From contig PAME01000013.1 in the NCBI GenBank assembly GCA_002707155.1, positions 44,253 through 108,252 of the forward strand: a stretch of 64,000 nucleotides of DNA, written 5' to 3'. This stretch comes from Crocinitomicaceae bacterium. GTDB taxonomy: Bacteria > Bacteroidota > Bacteroidia > Flavobacteriales_G > Salibacteraceae. Position numbers and translations under genes: made by a program. Under the pieces are notes generated by a model. That model saw only the letters and a program-made list of their open reading frames with translations, was not told where the DNA came from and ran no database searches. Each line of letters starts with the position of its first letter. Positions within the stretch are counted from its first letter, which is position 1. Below, in pieces: positions 49,201 to 58,876 of the stretch.

Positions 49201-49248
49201 TTGTTCAATGACTTTTTCAGGAAGCTAATTAACCTATTTGATCGTTAG
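46243..49248 (+). CDS. ABCG-like ABC transporter: N-terminal TerB-like region, ABC ATPase and ABC-2 membrane domain
   Basis: 1001 aa; [68 protein letters not shown]; N-terminal [24 protein letters not shown] resembles TerB-like helical domains. Confidence 0.85.
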   Translation: [1001 protein letters not shown]

Positions 49249-49338
49249 TTCTTAACGAAATTCATCAAATTATTAATCTTTGCACAGCGCCTCCATTAAG
49301 GGATAATTAATTTTGCGAGATACAATTACAAGTACTAT

Positions 49339-50229
49339 ATGAAAAAAATTGCAGTTATTGGTGCAGGCACCATGGGAAATGGAATAGCACACGTTTTTGC
49401 TCAAAGTGGCTACGAGGTAAACCTTATTGACATTCAGCAATCTAGCTTGGACAAAGCAGTTGCTACAATTACCAAAAACCTAGATCGACTTTTAGCAAAA
49501 GAGAAAATTACAGCAGCCCAAAAAGAAGAGTGTTTAAGTAACATTACTACCCTCACCTCTATTGAAGTTGGCGTGAAAGACCGTGATTTAGTGGTAGAAG
49601 CTGCAACAGAAAATATTGATTTAAAACTTAAAATTTTCAAGGATTTAGACCAGCACGCTAATGCAGACTGTATTTTAGCAACCAATACGTCATCCATTTC
49701 TATTACAAAAATTGCATCGGTAACTAAGCGACCGGAACAAGTTATTGGAATGCACTTTATGAATCCAGTTCCAATCATGAAGTTGGTGGAAATTATTAGA
49801 GGCTATGCTACTTCTGACGAAGTAACTAAAACCATTATGGATACCTCTAAAGATTTAGGAAAAATTCCAGTTGAAGTAAACGATTACCCTGGCTTTGTTG
49901 CCAATAGGATATTAATGCCAATGATTAACGAAGCCATCATCACTTTACACGAAGGTGTTGCGGGTGTTGAAGAAATTGATACCGTTATGAAATTGGGAAT
50001 GGCTCATCCTATGGGACCATTGCAATTGGCCGATTTTATTGGCTTGGACGTTTGTTTATCGATAATGAGGATATTGCACGAAGGATTTGGCAACTCCAAA
50101 TACGCACCCTGCCCTTTGCTTGTTAATATGGTTATGGCGGGTAAATTAGGCGCTAAAAGCGGCGAAGGGTTCTATGACCATACGCATGGAACTAAGGATT
50201 GGATTGTAGCTGATAATTTCAAGAAATAA
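49339..50229 (+). CDS. 3-hydroxybutyryl-CoA (3-hydroxyacyl-CoA) dehydrogenase
   Basis: 296 aa; IGAGTMGNGIAHVFAQSGYEVNLID, NTSSISITKIA, GMHFMNPVPIMKLVEII. Confidence 0.94.
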   Translation: MKKIAVIGAGTMGNGIAHVFAQSGYEVNLIDIQQSSLDKAVATITKNLDRLLAKEKITAAQKEECLSNITTLTSIEVGVKDRDLVVEAATENIDLKLKIFKDLDQHANADCILATNTSSISITKIASVTKRPEQVIGMHFMNPVPIMKLVEIIRGYATSDEVTKTIMDTSKDLGKIPVEVNDYPGFVANRILMPMINEAIITLHEGVAGVEEIDTVMKLGMAHPMGPLQLADFIGLDVCLSIMRILHEGFGNSKYAPCPLLVNMVMAGKLGAKSGEGFYDHTHGTKDWIVADNFKK

Positions 50230-50253
50230 ATTCAATTGCATACAAAATTGAAA

Positions 50254-50277
50254 AGCGGCCGAGAGCCGCTTTTTTTA
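50254..50277. terminator. Rho-independent terminator between convergent genes
   Basis: agcggccgagagccgcttttttt. Confidence 0.8.
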
Positions 50278-52209
50278 GTTGCAAACCTGAAATATTCGAG
50301 CCGAATCCAAGCTAAATTCCTCTTTTTGCCTCCTGTCTTCTAGTTTAATTAATATCGATTCTTCGAGTAGCTGAATCTCGTTTTCTCCTTTCACCAGAGA
50401 AACCTGTTCAACACGATTTCGTTTTAGCAACTTAGCCTCAACTATAGTATCTGTAACTCTTCCTTCGTGTCGATTAAAGTCCTGAATCATTCGATCAAAA
50501 TAGAATTGTTGTTGAGGATGCACAAACCCAGCATAACATCTACTTTTTTTGCCTTCAAAAACCTCAACTACGGAGGTATTGTATTGGTAAACCAACACTC
50601 CTGAAGAACGCAATACATCATATTTATTCCAAGTAAAGGATACGCAGAGCAGGAAGATCATAAGCATGCCCACTCTTAAAAAGAAACTGCTTTTGTACAC
50701 TAAAAAAACAACTGTAGAAATGATGAACAAGTAAATAATAAAAAGTTGCAGCTCCGATATTTCTAGTTGAGCAATGGAGCTAACGGGAAAGGCATAGAGG
50801 ATTTCAATACATTCGTTTAATAACCAGACTACTTTTTGGTACATCCACCCCAGCCATGCTTCAACAATTGAAAAACCAAGCTGCGTAATTGCATTGCTAA
50901 AAAACAACACAAATCCTCCGAGTAGTAGCACAAATGCGGCGGGAATTACGATAAGATTTGTAATAAAAAAGTAGGTCGGGAATTGGTGGAAATAATAAAT
51001 TCCTAGCGGAAAAGTGACCAATTGTGCAGCTATGGCCAAACAAAGTAAACTCCATAATTTAACAGTAATCCAGTATTTTGGCGCTAAGCACTTAAACAGT
51101 TTGGGATAAATAAAAATGATACCTAAAACAGCAATGTAAGACAGTTGAAAGCCAATACTAAACAGTAAATCTGGGTTATAAAGCAGCATCAAAAACGCAG
51201 ATGCAAAAATGGTGTTGTAAATGTCTCCTACCCTACGCAACATATTGCCGACACTAATTAATGCAAACATGAGTGAGGCTCTTGTTACCGAAGGAGAAAA
51301 CCCCGTAATAGCTGCATATCCAACGATAACAAGAATCACTAATACGGTTTGAACTATATGTCCATTGGGTAGTTTTTGAAGTGGTTTAAACAACCAATTA
51401 AACAATAGAAACACCAATCCAACGTGCAAACCCGATACTGCCAAAATATGCATTGCACCTACTCCAGCAAATGCTTGTTTGGTTTCCGGTTCTAAATACT
51501 GCTTTTGCCCCAAAACCAATGCCTGAGCTACGCCAAGTTCTCGATATTCAAGGTGCTTTCTTAACACATTTGACAGGTGATTCCGAACTTGATAAACCGC
51601 TCTCCAAATGCTCCATTTTGGGCGATGCAGAATATTTAGCGTATTGGCTTTTACTTGAAAGTACTTGCCATTTTGCTCCATATACTCGCGATAATTGAAA
51701 GCACCGGGATTAGTGCTTTCAAAAAATGGTTGAACTTTCCCTTCAATGAAAATTTCATCATCAAGAAGAAGGTTCAAGAACTTCTTCTGCTTGTCTTTTA
51801 CGGTTGCTCCAAAGGGCACATCAAAAACAGTATCTCCTGCATAACCATTTAATAGAGCGATATTAATAACAGTTGCGCTATCCGAAAAGTGAACATCCCT
51901 TACAACTGCGCTGGCATAAATGTTATCGCCAAATTTTTGATCTGTAAGTCCAGCTTCATTTCCAGTTCTAGCAACTAACAATGCTCCAACACTCGAAAAA
52001 ACGAGAAATACGCCCAACTGAAAACCAATAACTCTTTTGATTCTACTAAACTCGTAAAACTGCAAATGAAAAAACAGGGATATACCGCAACCTGTCAAGG
52101 CAATAAGCCATAATGAAATTGCATTAACTTGGGCGATGTAAGCACCAACAATCCCAATTATTAGGTATAAAAGCAACTTAGCAAAAGGTGATAATCGCTT
52201 TGGCATCAC
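50275..52209 (-). CDS. comEC: ComEC/Rec2-family competence protein
   Basis: 644 aa; QALVLGQKQYLEPETKQAFAGVGAMHILAVSGLHVGLVF; FSPSVTRASLMFALISVG. Confidence 0.92.
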   Translation of the reverse strand: MMPKRLSPFAKLLLYLIIGIVGAYIAQVNAISLWLIALTGCGISLFFHLQFYEFSRIKRVIGFQLGVFLVFSSVGALLVARTGNEAGLTDQKFGDNIYASAVVRDVHFSDSATVINIALLNGYAGDTVFDVPFGATVKDKQKKFLNLLLDDEIFIEGKVQPFFESTNPGAFNYREYMEQNGKYFQVKANTLNILHRPKWSIWRAVYQVRNHLSNVLRKHLEYRELGVAQALVLGQKQYLEPETKQAFAGVGAMHILAVSGLHVGLVFLLFNWLFKPLQKLPNGHIVQTVLVILVIVGYAAITGFSPSVTRASLMFALISVGNMLRRVGDIYNTIFASAFLMLLYNPDLLFSIGFQLSYIAVLGIIFIYPKLFKCLAPKYWITVKLWSLLCLAIAAQLVTFPLGIYYFHQFPTYFFITNLIVIPAAFVLLLGGFVLFFSNAITQLGFSIVEAWLGWMYQKVVWLLNECIEILYAFPVSSIAQLEISELQLFIIYLFIISTVVFLVYKSSFFLRVGMLMIFLLCVSFTWNKYDVLRSSGVLVYQYNTSVVEVFEGKKSRCYAGFVHPQQQFYFDRMIQDFNRHEGRVTDTIVEAKLLKRNRVEQVSLVKGENEIQLLEESILIKLEDRRQKEEFSLDSARIFQVCN

Positions 52210-52239
52210 CTAAAAGTAGGAAATATTGAAATACCTGCT

Positions 52240-53412
52240 TTATTCTCCCCTAAAAAAATCTAAAGCGGAAAGGTGAATGAGGTGGGTGTCTTTGTAATAG
52301 TATTTTAAAATTTTGTTGTAAGGAATTCCTAACTCCGCCATGCGCATCGCTCCCTCTTGACTCAGTCCTACACCGTGACCAAAGCCTCTACCTTCAAAAT
52401 ACACATACTTACCTTCCTCTCCTTCGCTAATGGAAAAGAAAGTTGATCGAAACCCCCAATCAATTCGAATGGTTTTCAGCAACGTATTTGGCGCCAATGG
52501 AGACAAACAACGATCTCGTTCAGTGGGACAATAATCAAGCACATATTCTAGGAAAACACTATCCTTTACGGGGTAGCTGTATTTCTTTTCTAAGTAACTC
52601 AGCCACTTTTCCTTTTCTAAAAATGTTTTCCAATTATAATGAGGTTGATCCAAGCTAAACGTATCGGAAATAGACCTCAAGTAATCCACCTCTTTACTCC
52701 ATGCATCTTCGCTATTTGCAGTTTGTCCGCCAGAATTTGAATGAAATACAGCCTGTATTAAATTGATATCACTATCTACCAGAACCAATCCACGAGTAGC
52801 ATTTGTAGCCTTAATTATGTCCGGATTGCGAGTACTCATCCCTTTATAAACCTGACTATTTACTCTGTCGCACACATTAAACCCAAACTTGGCGTATTTA
52901 CTCAAATTACTGAGCACATAAGTTCTGGCTATAATCGCTTGCACCTTATAGTACTCATAAGTTTCTCTACTGCCCGATTCTGCCTCAACTACTCCGCCAA
53001 TGTAATGTTCTATGTAAACATTATTAATCAGCTTTAGCTTATTCAAATAAACCGATACCTTAAGGTTATCATTATAGGTTCTTTTAGCGGTAGCCGGTGA
53101 CATGGCCTTTAGATTAAATGCCGAGCCCCAAGTGTTCCGCTTAAGTCGCACACTTTTGTAACTTCCAACCACCTTACCACCTGAAGTAACCTGAACTTGG
53201 CCACCTGCAATGCGCAATACCATGGTTTGATTAATCGTAAGTTGTTTTACCGCTTGGTTATCTCCATACAAGGTGTAAGATCCAGTGTGTATAGAAACTA
53301 CTGAACTAGCAGGCCTGTTTCCCCAAAGAATTCCAACGTTTATAACCTCCTTTATTGCATAAGCAGAGAAAGATAAACTTGAAATAAATAATATGAAAAG
53401 CAGACGAATCAT
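52240..53412 (-). CDS. SpoIID/LytB-domain protein
   Basis: 390 aa; YIGGVVEAESGS, EYYKVQAIIARTYVLSNL, FHSNSGGQTANSEDAW, GRGFGHGVGLSQEGAMRMA. Confidence 0.93.
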   Translation of the reverse strand: MIRLLFILFISSLSFSAYAIKEVINVGILWGNRPASSVVSIHTGSYTLYGDNQAVKQLTINQTMVLRIAGGQVQVTSGGKVVGSYKSVRLKRNTWGSAFNLKAMSPATAKRTYNDNLKVSVYLNKLKLINNVYIEHYIGGVVEAESGSRETYEYYKVQAIIARTYVLSNLSKYAKFGFNVCDRVNSQVYKGMSTRNPDIIKATNATRGLVLVDSDINLIQAVFHSNSGGQTANSEDAWSKEVDYLRSISDTFSLDQPHYNWKTFLEKEKWLSYLEKKYSYPVKDSVFLEYVLDYCPTERDRCLSPLAPNTLLKTIRIDWGFRSTFFSISEGEEGKYVYFEGRGFGHGVGLSQEGAMRMAELGIPYNKILKYYYKDTHLIHLSALDFFRGE

Positions 53413-53452
53413 GTAACACGCAAAAGTACTCGGGCTTAAATCGAACTCAGTC

Positions 53453-54574
53453 CTAGTGGGCTAGAGTTTTCAACATGAGATTGGCAGTAAGCTGAGATGC
53501 ACCTTCACCTCCCAACTTAGAAATTAAAATCTCGTAATTGGCCAAAAGATCTTTTCTATCCTTCTCATTGTGCAGAATTCGATCTAATTCTTTCTCCAAT
53601 TGCTTTTTATTCAAATCCGATTGAATGAGTTCTGTAACAATCTCTTGGTCCATTATCAAATTCACTAACGAGATAAACTTTATTTTTATGAGCATACGAG
53701 CAATTATTACGCTCAATGTGCTCCCTTTGTAGCATACTACTTCAGGCACTTTAAACAATGCCGTTTCTAATGTTGCTGTTCCACTACTTACCAAAGCCGC
53801 TTTTGCCTGAAGCAGCAATTCATAGGTTTTGCCTTCTATTATCGAAACGTTTTGTTTGGTCAAAAAAGGTTGATAATAATCCAACTCTAACGCTGGAGCT
53901 GCAGCTAAAACAAATTGATAATCGGGAAAACGATCCACCACACTCAAAAAAATGGGCAACATCTTATTCACTTCTTGCTTTCTGCTTCCAGGCAACAAAG
54001 CAACTATTGGTTTTTCAGGCAGCTGGTTGTTTTTACAAAAAACAGAAAAATCTGGCTTTTGATTTTTAAACTCTTTTACTGCATCCAATAAGGGATGCCC
54101 AACAAAATGAACGTCTAAATCAAACTTTTTATAAAACTCCTTTTCAAAAGGCAAAATGACAAACATTTCGTCAACGATATTTTTTATTTTAAATCCTCGT
54201 TTTTGATTCCATGCCCATATTTGGGGAGAAATGTAATAAAAGACCTTTATGCCTTTATCCTTTGCCCACTTGGCAATACGTAGGTTAAATCCAGGGTAGT
54301 CAATTAAAATAATTGCATCCGGCTGAAATCGTTCAATGTCTTTTTTACAGAAGCTAATATTCCCCAGAATCGTTTTTAGGTTTAGAATCACTTCTAAAAA
54401 CCCCATAAACGCCAAATCTCTAATGTGCTTTACTACAGTTGCTCCGGCCGATTGCATTAAATCACCACCCCAGGAGCGGATTTCGATATCCGAATGCTGC
54501 TTCTTTAAAGCTTTGATCAAGTTGGCTCCATGAAGGTCTCCCGATGCCTCTCCAGCTATTACGTAGAGCTTCAA
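53453..54574 (-). CDS. lpxB: Lipid-A-disaccharide synthase
   Basis: 373 aa; VIAGEASGDLHGANLIKAL, YYISPQIWAWNQKR, LPGSRKQEV, SSGTATLETAL; TTG start. Confidence 0.96.
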   Translation of the reverse strand: MKLYVIAGEASGDLHGANLIKALKKQHSDIEIRSWGGDLMQSAGATVVKHIRDLAFMGFLEVILNLKTILGNISFCKKDIERFQPDAIILIDYPGFNLRIAKWAKDKGIKVFYYISPQIWAWNQKRGFKIKNIVDEMFVILPFEKEFYKKFDLDVHFVGHPLLDAVKEFKNQKPDFSVFCKNNQLPEKPIVALLPGSRKQEVNKMLPIFLSVVDRFPDYQFVLAAAPALELDYYQPFLTKQNVSIIEGKTYELLLQAKAALVSSGTATLETALFKVPEVVCYKGSTLSVIIARMLIKIKFISLVNLIMDQEIVTELIQSDLNKKQLEKELDRILHNEKDRKDLLANYEILISKLGGEGASQLTANLMLKTLAH

Positions 54575-54575
54575 A

Positions 54576-54839
54576 CTAAATGTAGAAATAAATTACAAAT
54601 GCAATTACGTACCCAAAATTCGACAATAAGATTCCGCGGCCTATTCTGTCTTTTTTGAATGTATTTAAAACTACCCACATCAATCCAGCGTTTAAACCAA
54701 TTGCAAGCAAGCAAACGTTCTCAAAGTAAGTTTGTGAAAAGGTCAATAAATCTTCGTTTACTGACTCAATCAGAATATTTACCACAATGGGTGGGAATAT
54801 TGCTCCAGCAATTAATCCTATTACAATATTGTCTTTCAT
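54576..54839 (-). CDS. Small hypothetical membrane protein between surE and lpxB
   Basis: MKDNIVIGLIAGAIFPPIVVNIL... with hydrophobic segments; ATGA-type overlap with surE. Confidence 0.6.
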   Translation of the reverse strand: MKDNIVIGLIAGAIFPPIVVNILIESVNEDLLTFSQTYFENVCLLAIGLNAGLMWVVLNTFKKDRIGRGILLSNFGYVIAFVIYFYI

Positions 54840-55597
54840 AGGTCCCAATTGTTTATTTCGCTTAACGCTGTATGCGCAGTTAAATCATGCTGAACGGGAA
54901 CAACGCTTACGTAATTATTCTCAAGGGCCCAAATATCGGTATCTTCTCCGTGGTCTTGATTATTAAATGTTCCCGTTAGCCAAAAATATTCATTGCCCAT
55001 TGGATCTTTTCTCGCTTCAAATTCTTCTTCCCAATTTCCTTTTGCTTGACGACAAACCTTAATTCCTGCAATTTCTTCTGCATGCAATTTGGGTATGTTG
55101 ACGTTTAAACAAACTCCTTTTGGCAAGCCCTCTTCAATTGCTTTAATGGTAATTTGCCTTGCAATGCCTTTCGCAGCAGTAAAGTCTGCATCAATACTGT
55201 GGTCCAATAGGCTAAATCCAATACTTGGCACATTTTCAAGCGCACCTTCAACAGCCGCAGACATGGTTCCAGAATAAATTACGTTGATTGAAGCATTGCT
55301 TCCGTGGTTTATCCCCGATAAAATAATGGCTGGTTTCATTTCCATTTTAAATATGGCCAACTTTATACAATCAACAGGAGTTCCCGAACAGCTGCAAACC
55401 TTCAAGCCTTCTTCTTCTCTGATTTTTTGCATTCTCAAGGTGGCATTAAGAGTAATGCCATGACCTGTTCCGCTTTGGGGCTTGTCTGGCGCAACTACCA
55501 TTATTTCTCCTAAATCCCTTACCGCCTCGATTAGTGATTGAATACCAGGAGCAGTAACTCCATCATCGTTACAAATTAAAATTAATGGTTTTTTCAT
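54836..55597 (-). CDS. surE: 5'/3'-nucleotidase SurE
   Basis: 253 aa; ILICNDDGVTAPGIQSL, SGINHGSNASINVIYSGTMSAA. Confidence 0.96.
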   Translation of the reverse strand: MKKPLILICNDDGVTAPGIQSLIEAVRDLGEIMVVAPDKPQSGTGHGITLNATLRMQKIREEEGLKVCSCSGTPVDCIKLAIFKMEMKPAIILSGINHGSNASINVIYSGTMSAAVEGALENVPSIGFSLLDHSIDADFTAAKGIARQITIKAIEEGLPKGVCLNVNIPKLHAEEIAGIKVCRQAKGNWEEEFEARKDPMGNEYFWLTGTFNNQDHGEDTDIWALENNYVSVVPVQHDLTAHTALSEINNWDL

Positions 55598-56373
55598 ACT
55601 GAAAATCGCTTAAACTCAGAACACAAAATAGCAGTAGCCGAGGCTACATTCAGTGATTCCCCTCTACCCAATTGAGGAATTTTCACTTCTTTAGTCAAAA
55701 AAGCTTTTACCTCTTCAGAAATTCCATGAGATTCGCTTCCCATTACGATTGCCGAATTTTCATTAAGGTTCATGCCATATATGTTTTCGCCATCTAAAGT
55801 TGCACCGTATATGGGCTTTAACGGATTATTCTTGCGCATTTTAGCCAGCACAACAGGTAATAAAGTATACAGCACGTTAATTCTGAAAATACTCCCCATG
55901 CTGGCTTGAACAACTTTTGGATTGTAAAGCCCAACGCAATTGGTAGAACAAATAACATGATTGATCCCAAACCAATCGGCACAGCGTATTATGTTGCCTA
56001 AATTTCCCGGATCTATAACCCCGTCAATCATAAGCACAATATCTTCCTCATAGTATGGCACTTTATCCTGTGGAATATTAACCAGTGCTAATACTTGATT
56101 TGGTGAAGAAAAATTACTGATTTTAGCTAATTCCGTTTCCGTTATTTCAGTTTGCTCAACGTTTAACTCTTCTAAATCCTCAAGAAATTTCGTTTTGTAA
56201 TCCAGCGTGTAGAACAATTCTGAAATACGGTATGCACACTTTTCGCGTGTTTCGCATTCATTGATTAATTCATTCACCATTTTTTCCCCTTCAACGATAA
56301 ATAGACCGTGTTCTTTTCGGTTCTTTTTTCGATCCAAAGAATTTATTAATTTGATTTTGTTTTTAGTGAGCAC
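55594..56373 (-). CDS. TrmH-family (SpoU) RNA methyltransferase
   Basis: 259 aa; DGVIDPGNLGNIIRCADWFGI, AIVMGSESHGISEEV, ESLNVASATAILCSE; GTG start. Confidence 0.9.
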   Translation of the reverse strand: MLTKNKIKLINSLDRKKNRKEHGLFIVEGEKMVNELINECETREKCAYRISELFYTLDYKTKFLEDLEELNVEQTEITETELAKISNFSSPNQVLALVNIPQDKVPYYEEDIVLMIDGVIDPGNLGNIIRCADWFGINHVICSTNCVGLYNPKVVQASMGSIFRINVLYTLLPVVLAKMRKNNPLKPIYGATLDGENIYGMNLNENSAIVMGSESHGISEEVKAFLTKEVKIPQLGRGESLNVASATAILCSEFKRFSV

Positions 56374-56398
56374 GTGAGTCCTAAGATTGCATTTTCAG

Positions 56399-56414
56399 TA
56401 ATTTTGCAAAGGTA
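56399..56414. promoter_or_regulatory. Abutting divergent -7 elements: plus TAATTTTG (56399-56406) and minus TACCTTTG (56414-56407)
   Basis: 5'-TAATTTTGCAAAGGTA-3' reads TAnnTTTG on both strands, between trmH and tamL. Confidence 0.6.
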
Positions 56415-56437
56415 TAACTTTCGCCTTTGGGCGTGCT

Positions 56438-58867
56438 TTGAAAAAGCTACTTAACCCCATATTAACCCTCATCTTTACTGGCTTTTTTTTAGCCAGCTGT
56501 AATCCTTATAAACAATTAGCTGAAGGCCAGTATCTTCTTGAGAAAGTTGAAGTTGATTATAAACTGCCATCGAAAATACAGAAAGCGGAATTTTATAAGA
56601 AAGTAAGCACCGATGATATATCCGATATTATTAAGCAGAAACCCAATAATAAGTTACTTGGTCTGTTCAAATTTCACTTACGGGTTTATTCTTATGGATC
56701 AAAAAAGGATAATAAATTTAGGAATTGGCTAAAACGTATTGGGGAACCACCAGTAATTTTAGATACTAACCTAGTCGGTAAAAGCTCCAATCAAATGCTG
56801 CTTTTTTTAAAAAAGAAAGGATACTTCGAAGCTAAAGGTTCGGATTCGATAGATTATAAAATTAAAACCAACTGGAATGGCAAGAAAATCAAAAAGAAAA
56901 AAGCCTTTGTTTATTATTCGCTGACACCTAAAAAATCCTGGGAGGTTAAAAATGTAAACTTCGGAATGGACGATGATAACCTTAAACCAATAATTGCGCA
57001 ATACTCAAAAGATAAAGATGACGGAATATCTATAAAGCGTGGATCAAATTACGACGAATACAAATTAGCTTCGGAAAGAGAAAGAATAAGTCGCTATATG
57101 AAAAACAACGGTTACTTTGACTTTAACCGAGAATACATAGAGTTTGAAGTAGATACACACCTAAATAAGCATAGAGCTAACTATCTGATTTACTATAAAA
57201 ACGGATACAAAAAACACCAAACAGCTGAAGGAGAGGATACACTAGTAAGCAAAAAGCACAAAAAATATTATATCAAACAAATTATTATATCCATGGGCGA
57301 TAACGCCAATTCTATTGCCGCTGATGATACGTTGAAATTTAAAGACTATGACTTTGTGAATTATCAAGGTAATGTAATTCGCCCAAAAGTAATTGCGCGT
57401 TCAGTTTTTTTACAAAAAGGCGATCTATATCAACTCAACAAAATCGAGTATACCTATAGCCGGCTGACTGCCTTGGGTGTATTTGGGGTCATAAATATTG
57501 ATGTTTCAAAAGACCCAAACAATCTATCTGGCACTGATTTAATTGTTGTTATTACGCTTAATATGAGTCCGAAATACAGCGTATCTTTTGAAACTGAAGG
57601 TACTAACAGAGGAGGTAATCTAGGAGTAAATTCTCGAGTAAACTTTACTAATAAAAACACGTTCAAAGGTGCCGAGTCCTTAAATATTGGAGTATTTGGC
57701 GGCCTGGAGGCGCAACAAACAAACAACGATTTATTTGAAGATCAAACGGAACAAATTAATGAAGCGCTTCCTTTTAATACCATAGAATATGGTGCAGATG
57801 TAACTATAAAAGTTCCCGATTTACTCATTCCAAAAAGAAAAATAGGTGCTCCAAAATATTTGAGCCCAAGTACTGAAATTGGAGTTGCTTACAATTACCA
57901 GTATCGTGGCTCTTACGATAGAGATGTGCTGAATTTAGCCTATCGTTACAAATGGTTTTTAGGAAGAAAGCATGGCTTTATACTTAGCCCTATTGACATT
58001 AGTTTTGTTCGATTAGAAAAAGATTCAGCTTTTGAAAACAGGCTACAAGCAACCGGTAATTCACTACTAATCAACTCCTACCAAGACCACTTAATAGCTT
58101 CAACAAAATTTCAATACACATTTACCAATCAGGAATCAGGTGATAAAAATTATGTATTCTTCCGGTCGAATATTGAGAGTGCTGGTAACCTTTTGCATGA
58201 ATTTGATAAGCTTATCGGAAGCCCTCAAAAGGCTAATGAAGATTTCTATACCAAATTTGGTATACGCTACGCTCAATATATAAAAGTAGATGGTGACTTA
58301 AGGTATCATAGCATTCTAACTAAAAACTCAGATTTGGTTTACCGAATTTATGGAGGACTGGGCTTACCCTTAACAAACTTGAATGTTTTACCTTTTGAAA
58401 AATCATTTTTTGGTGGAGGCGCTAATACAAATAGAGCTTGGGTAGCACGTACCTTGGGACCGGGTGGTTTACCTGCTATTGATTCATTAAATACTATTGA
58501 CCGAATTGGAGAAATAAGTATTGAAGCCAACTTAGAGTATCGGTTTGATATTGTAGATGGATTAGAAGGTGCCTTTTTTACTGATGTTGGAAACGTTTGG
58601 TTGCGTGAAAAAGATCCGCTTCGACCAAATGCCGAATTCAACATATCTAGATTTTACAAAGAATTAGCAGTTGGTGTTGGAGCTGGCCTTCGTATTGACC
58701 TAGATTTTTTTATCATTCGAGGAGATTTTGCATTTAAGGCAAGAGATCCTTCTTTAGCGGAATCTGAGCGTTGGTTTTGGGAGGCTAAAGATGTTTATGA
58801 GTCTTGGAACGGACGTAGGTATAAATATGGAGTTAATTTTAATTTAGGGATTGGATACCCTTTTTAA
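56438..58867 (+). CDS. tamL: TamL-like BamA/TamA-family outer-membrane lipoprotein
   Basis: 809 aa; MKKLLNPILTLIFTGFFLASC lipobox; POTRA region; barrel with FGGGANTNRAWVARTLGPGGL and terminal LGIGYPF; TTG start. Confidence 0.82.
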   Translation: MKKLLNPILTLIFTGFFLASCNPYKQLAEGQYLLEKVEVDYKLPSKIQKAEFYKKVSTDDISDIIKQKPNNKLLGLFKFHLRVYSYGSKKDNKFRNWLKRIGEPPVILDTNLVGKSSNQMLLFLKKKGYFEAKGSDSIDYKIKTNWNGKKIKKKKAFVYYSLTPKKSWEVKNVNFGMDDDNLKPIIAQYSKDKDDGISIKRGSNYDEYKLASERERISRYMKNNGYFDFNREYIEFEVDTHLNKHRANYLIYYKNGYKKHQTAEGEDTLVSKKHKKYYIKQIIISMGDNANSIAADDTLKFKDYDFVNYQGNVIRPKVIARSVFLQKGDLYQLNKIEYTYSRLTALGVFGVINIDVSKDPNNLSGTDLIVVITLNMSPKYSVSFETEGTNRGGNLGVNSRVNFTNKNTFKGAESLNIGVFGGLEAQQTNNDLFEDQTEQINEALPFNTIEYGADVTIKVPDLLIPKRKIGAPKYLSPSTEIGVAYNYQYRGSYDRDVLNLAYRYKWFLGRKHGFILSPIDISFVRLEKDSAFENRLQATGNSLLINSYQDHLIASTKFQYTFTNQESGDKNYVFFRSNIESAGNLLHEFDKLIGSPQKANEDFYTKFGIRYAQYIKVDGDLRYHSILTKNSDLVYRIYGGLGLPLTNLNVLPFEKSFFGGGANTNRAWVARTLGPGGLPAIDSLNTIDRIGEISIEANLEYRFDIVDGLEGAFFTDVGNVWLREKDPLRPNAEFNISRFYKELAVGVGAGLRIDLDFFIIRGDFAFKARDPSLAESERWFWEAKDVYESWNGRRYKYGVNFNLGIGYPF

Positions 58868-58876
58868 ATCAAGAAT

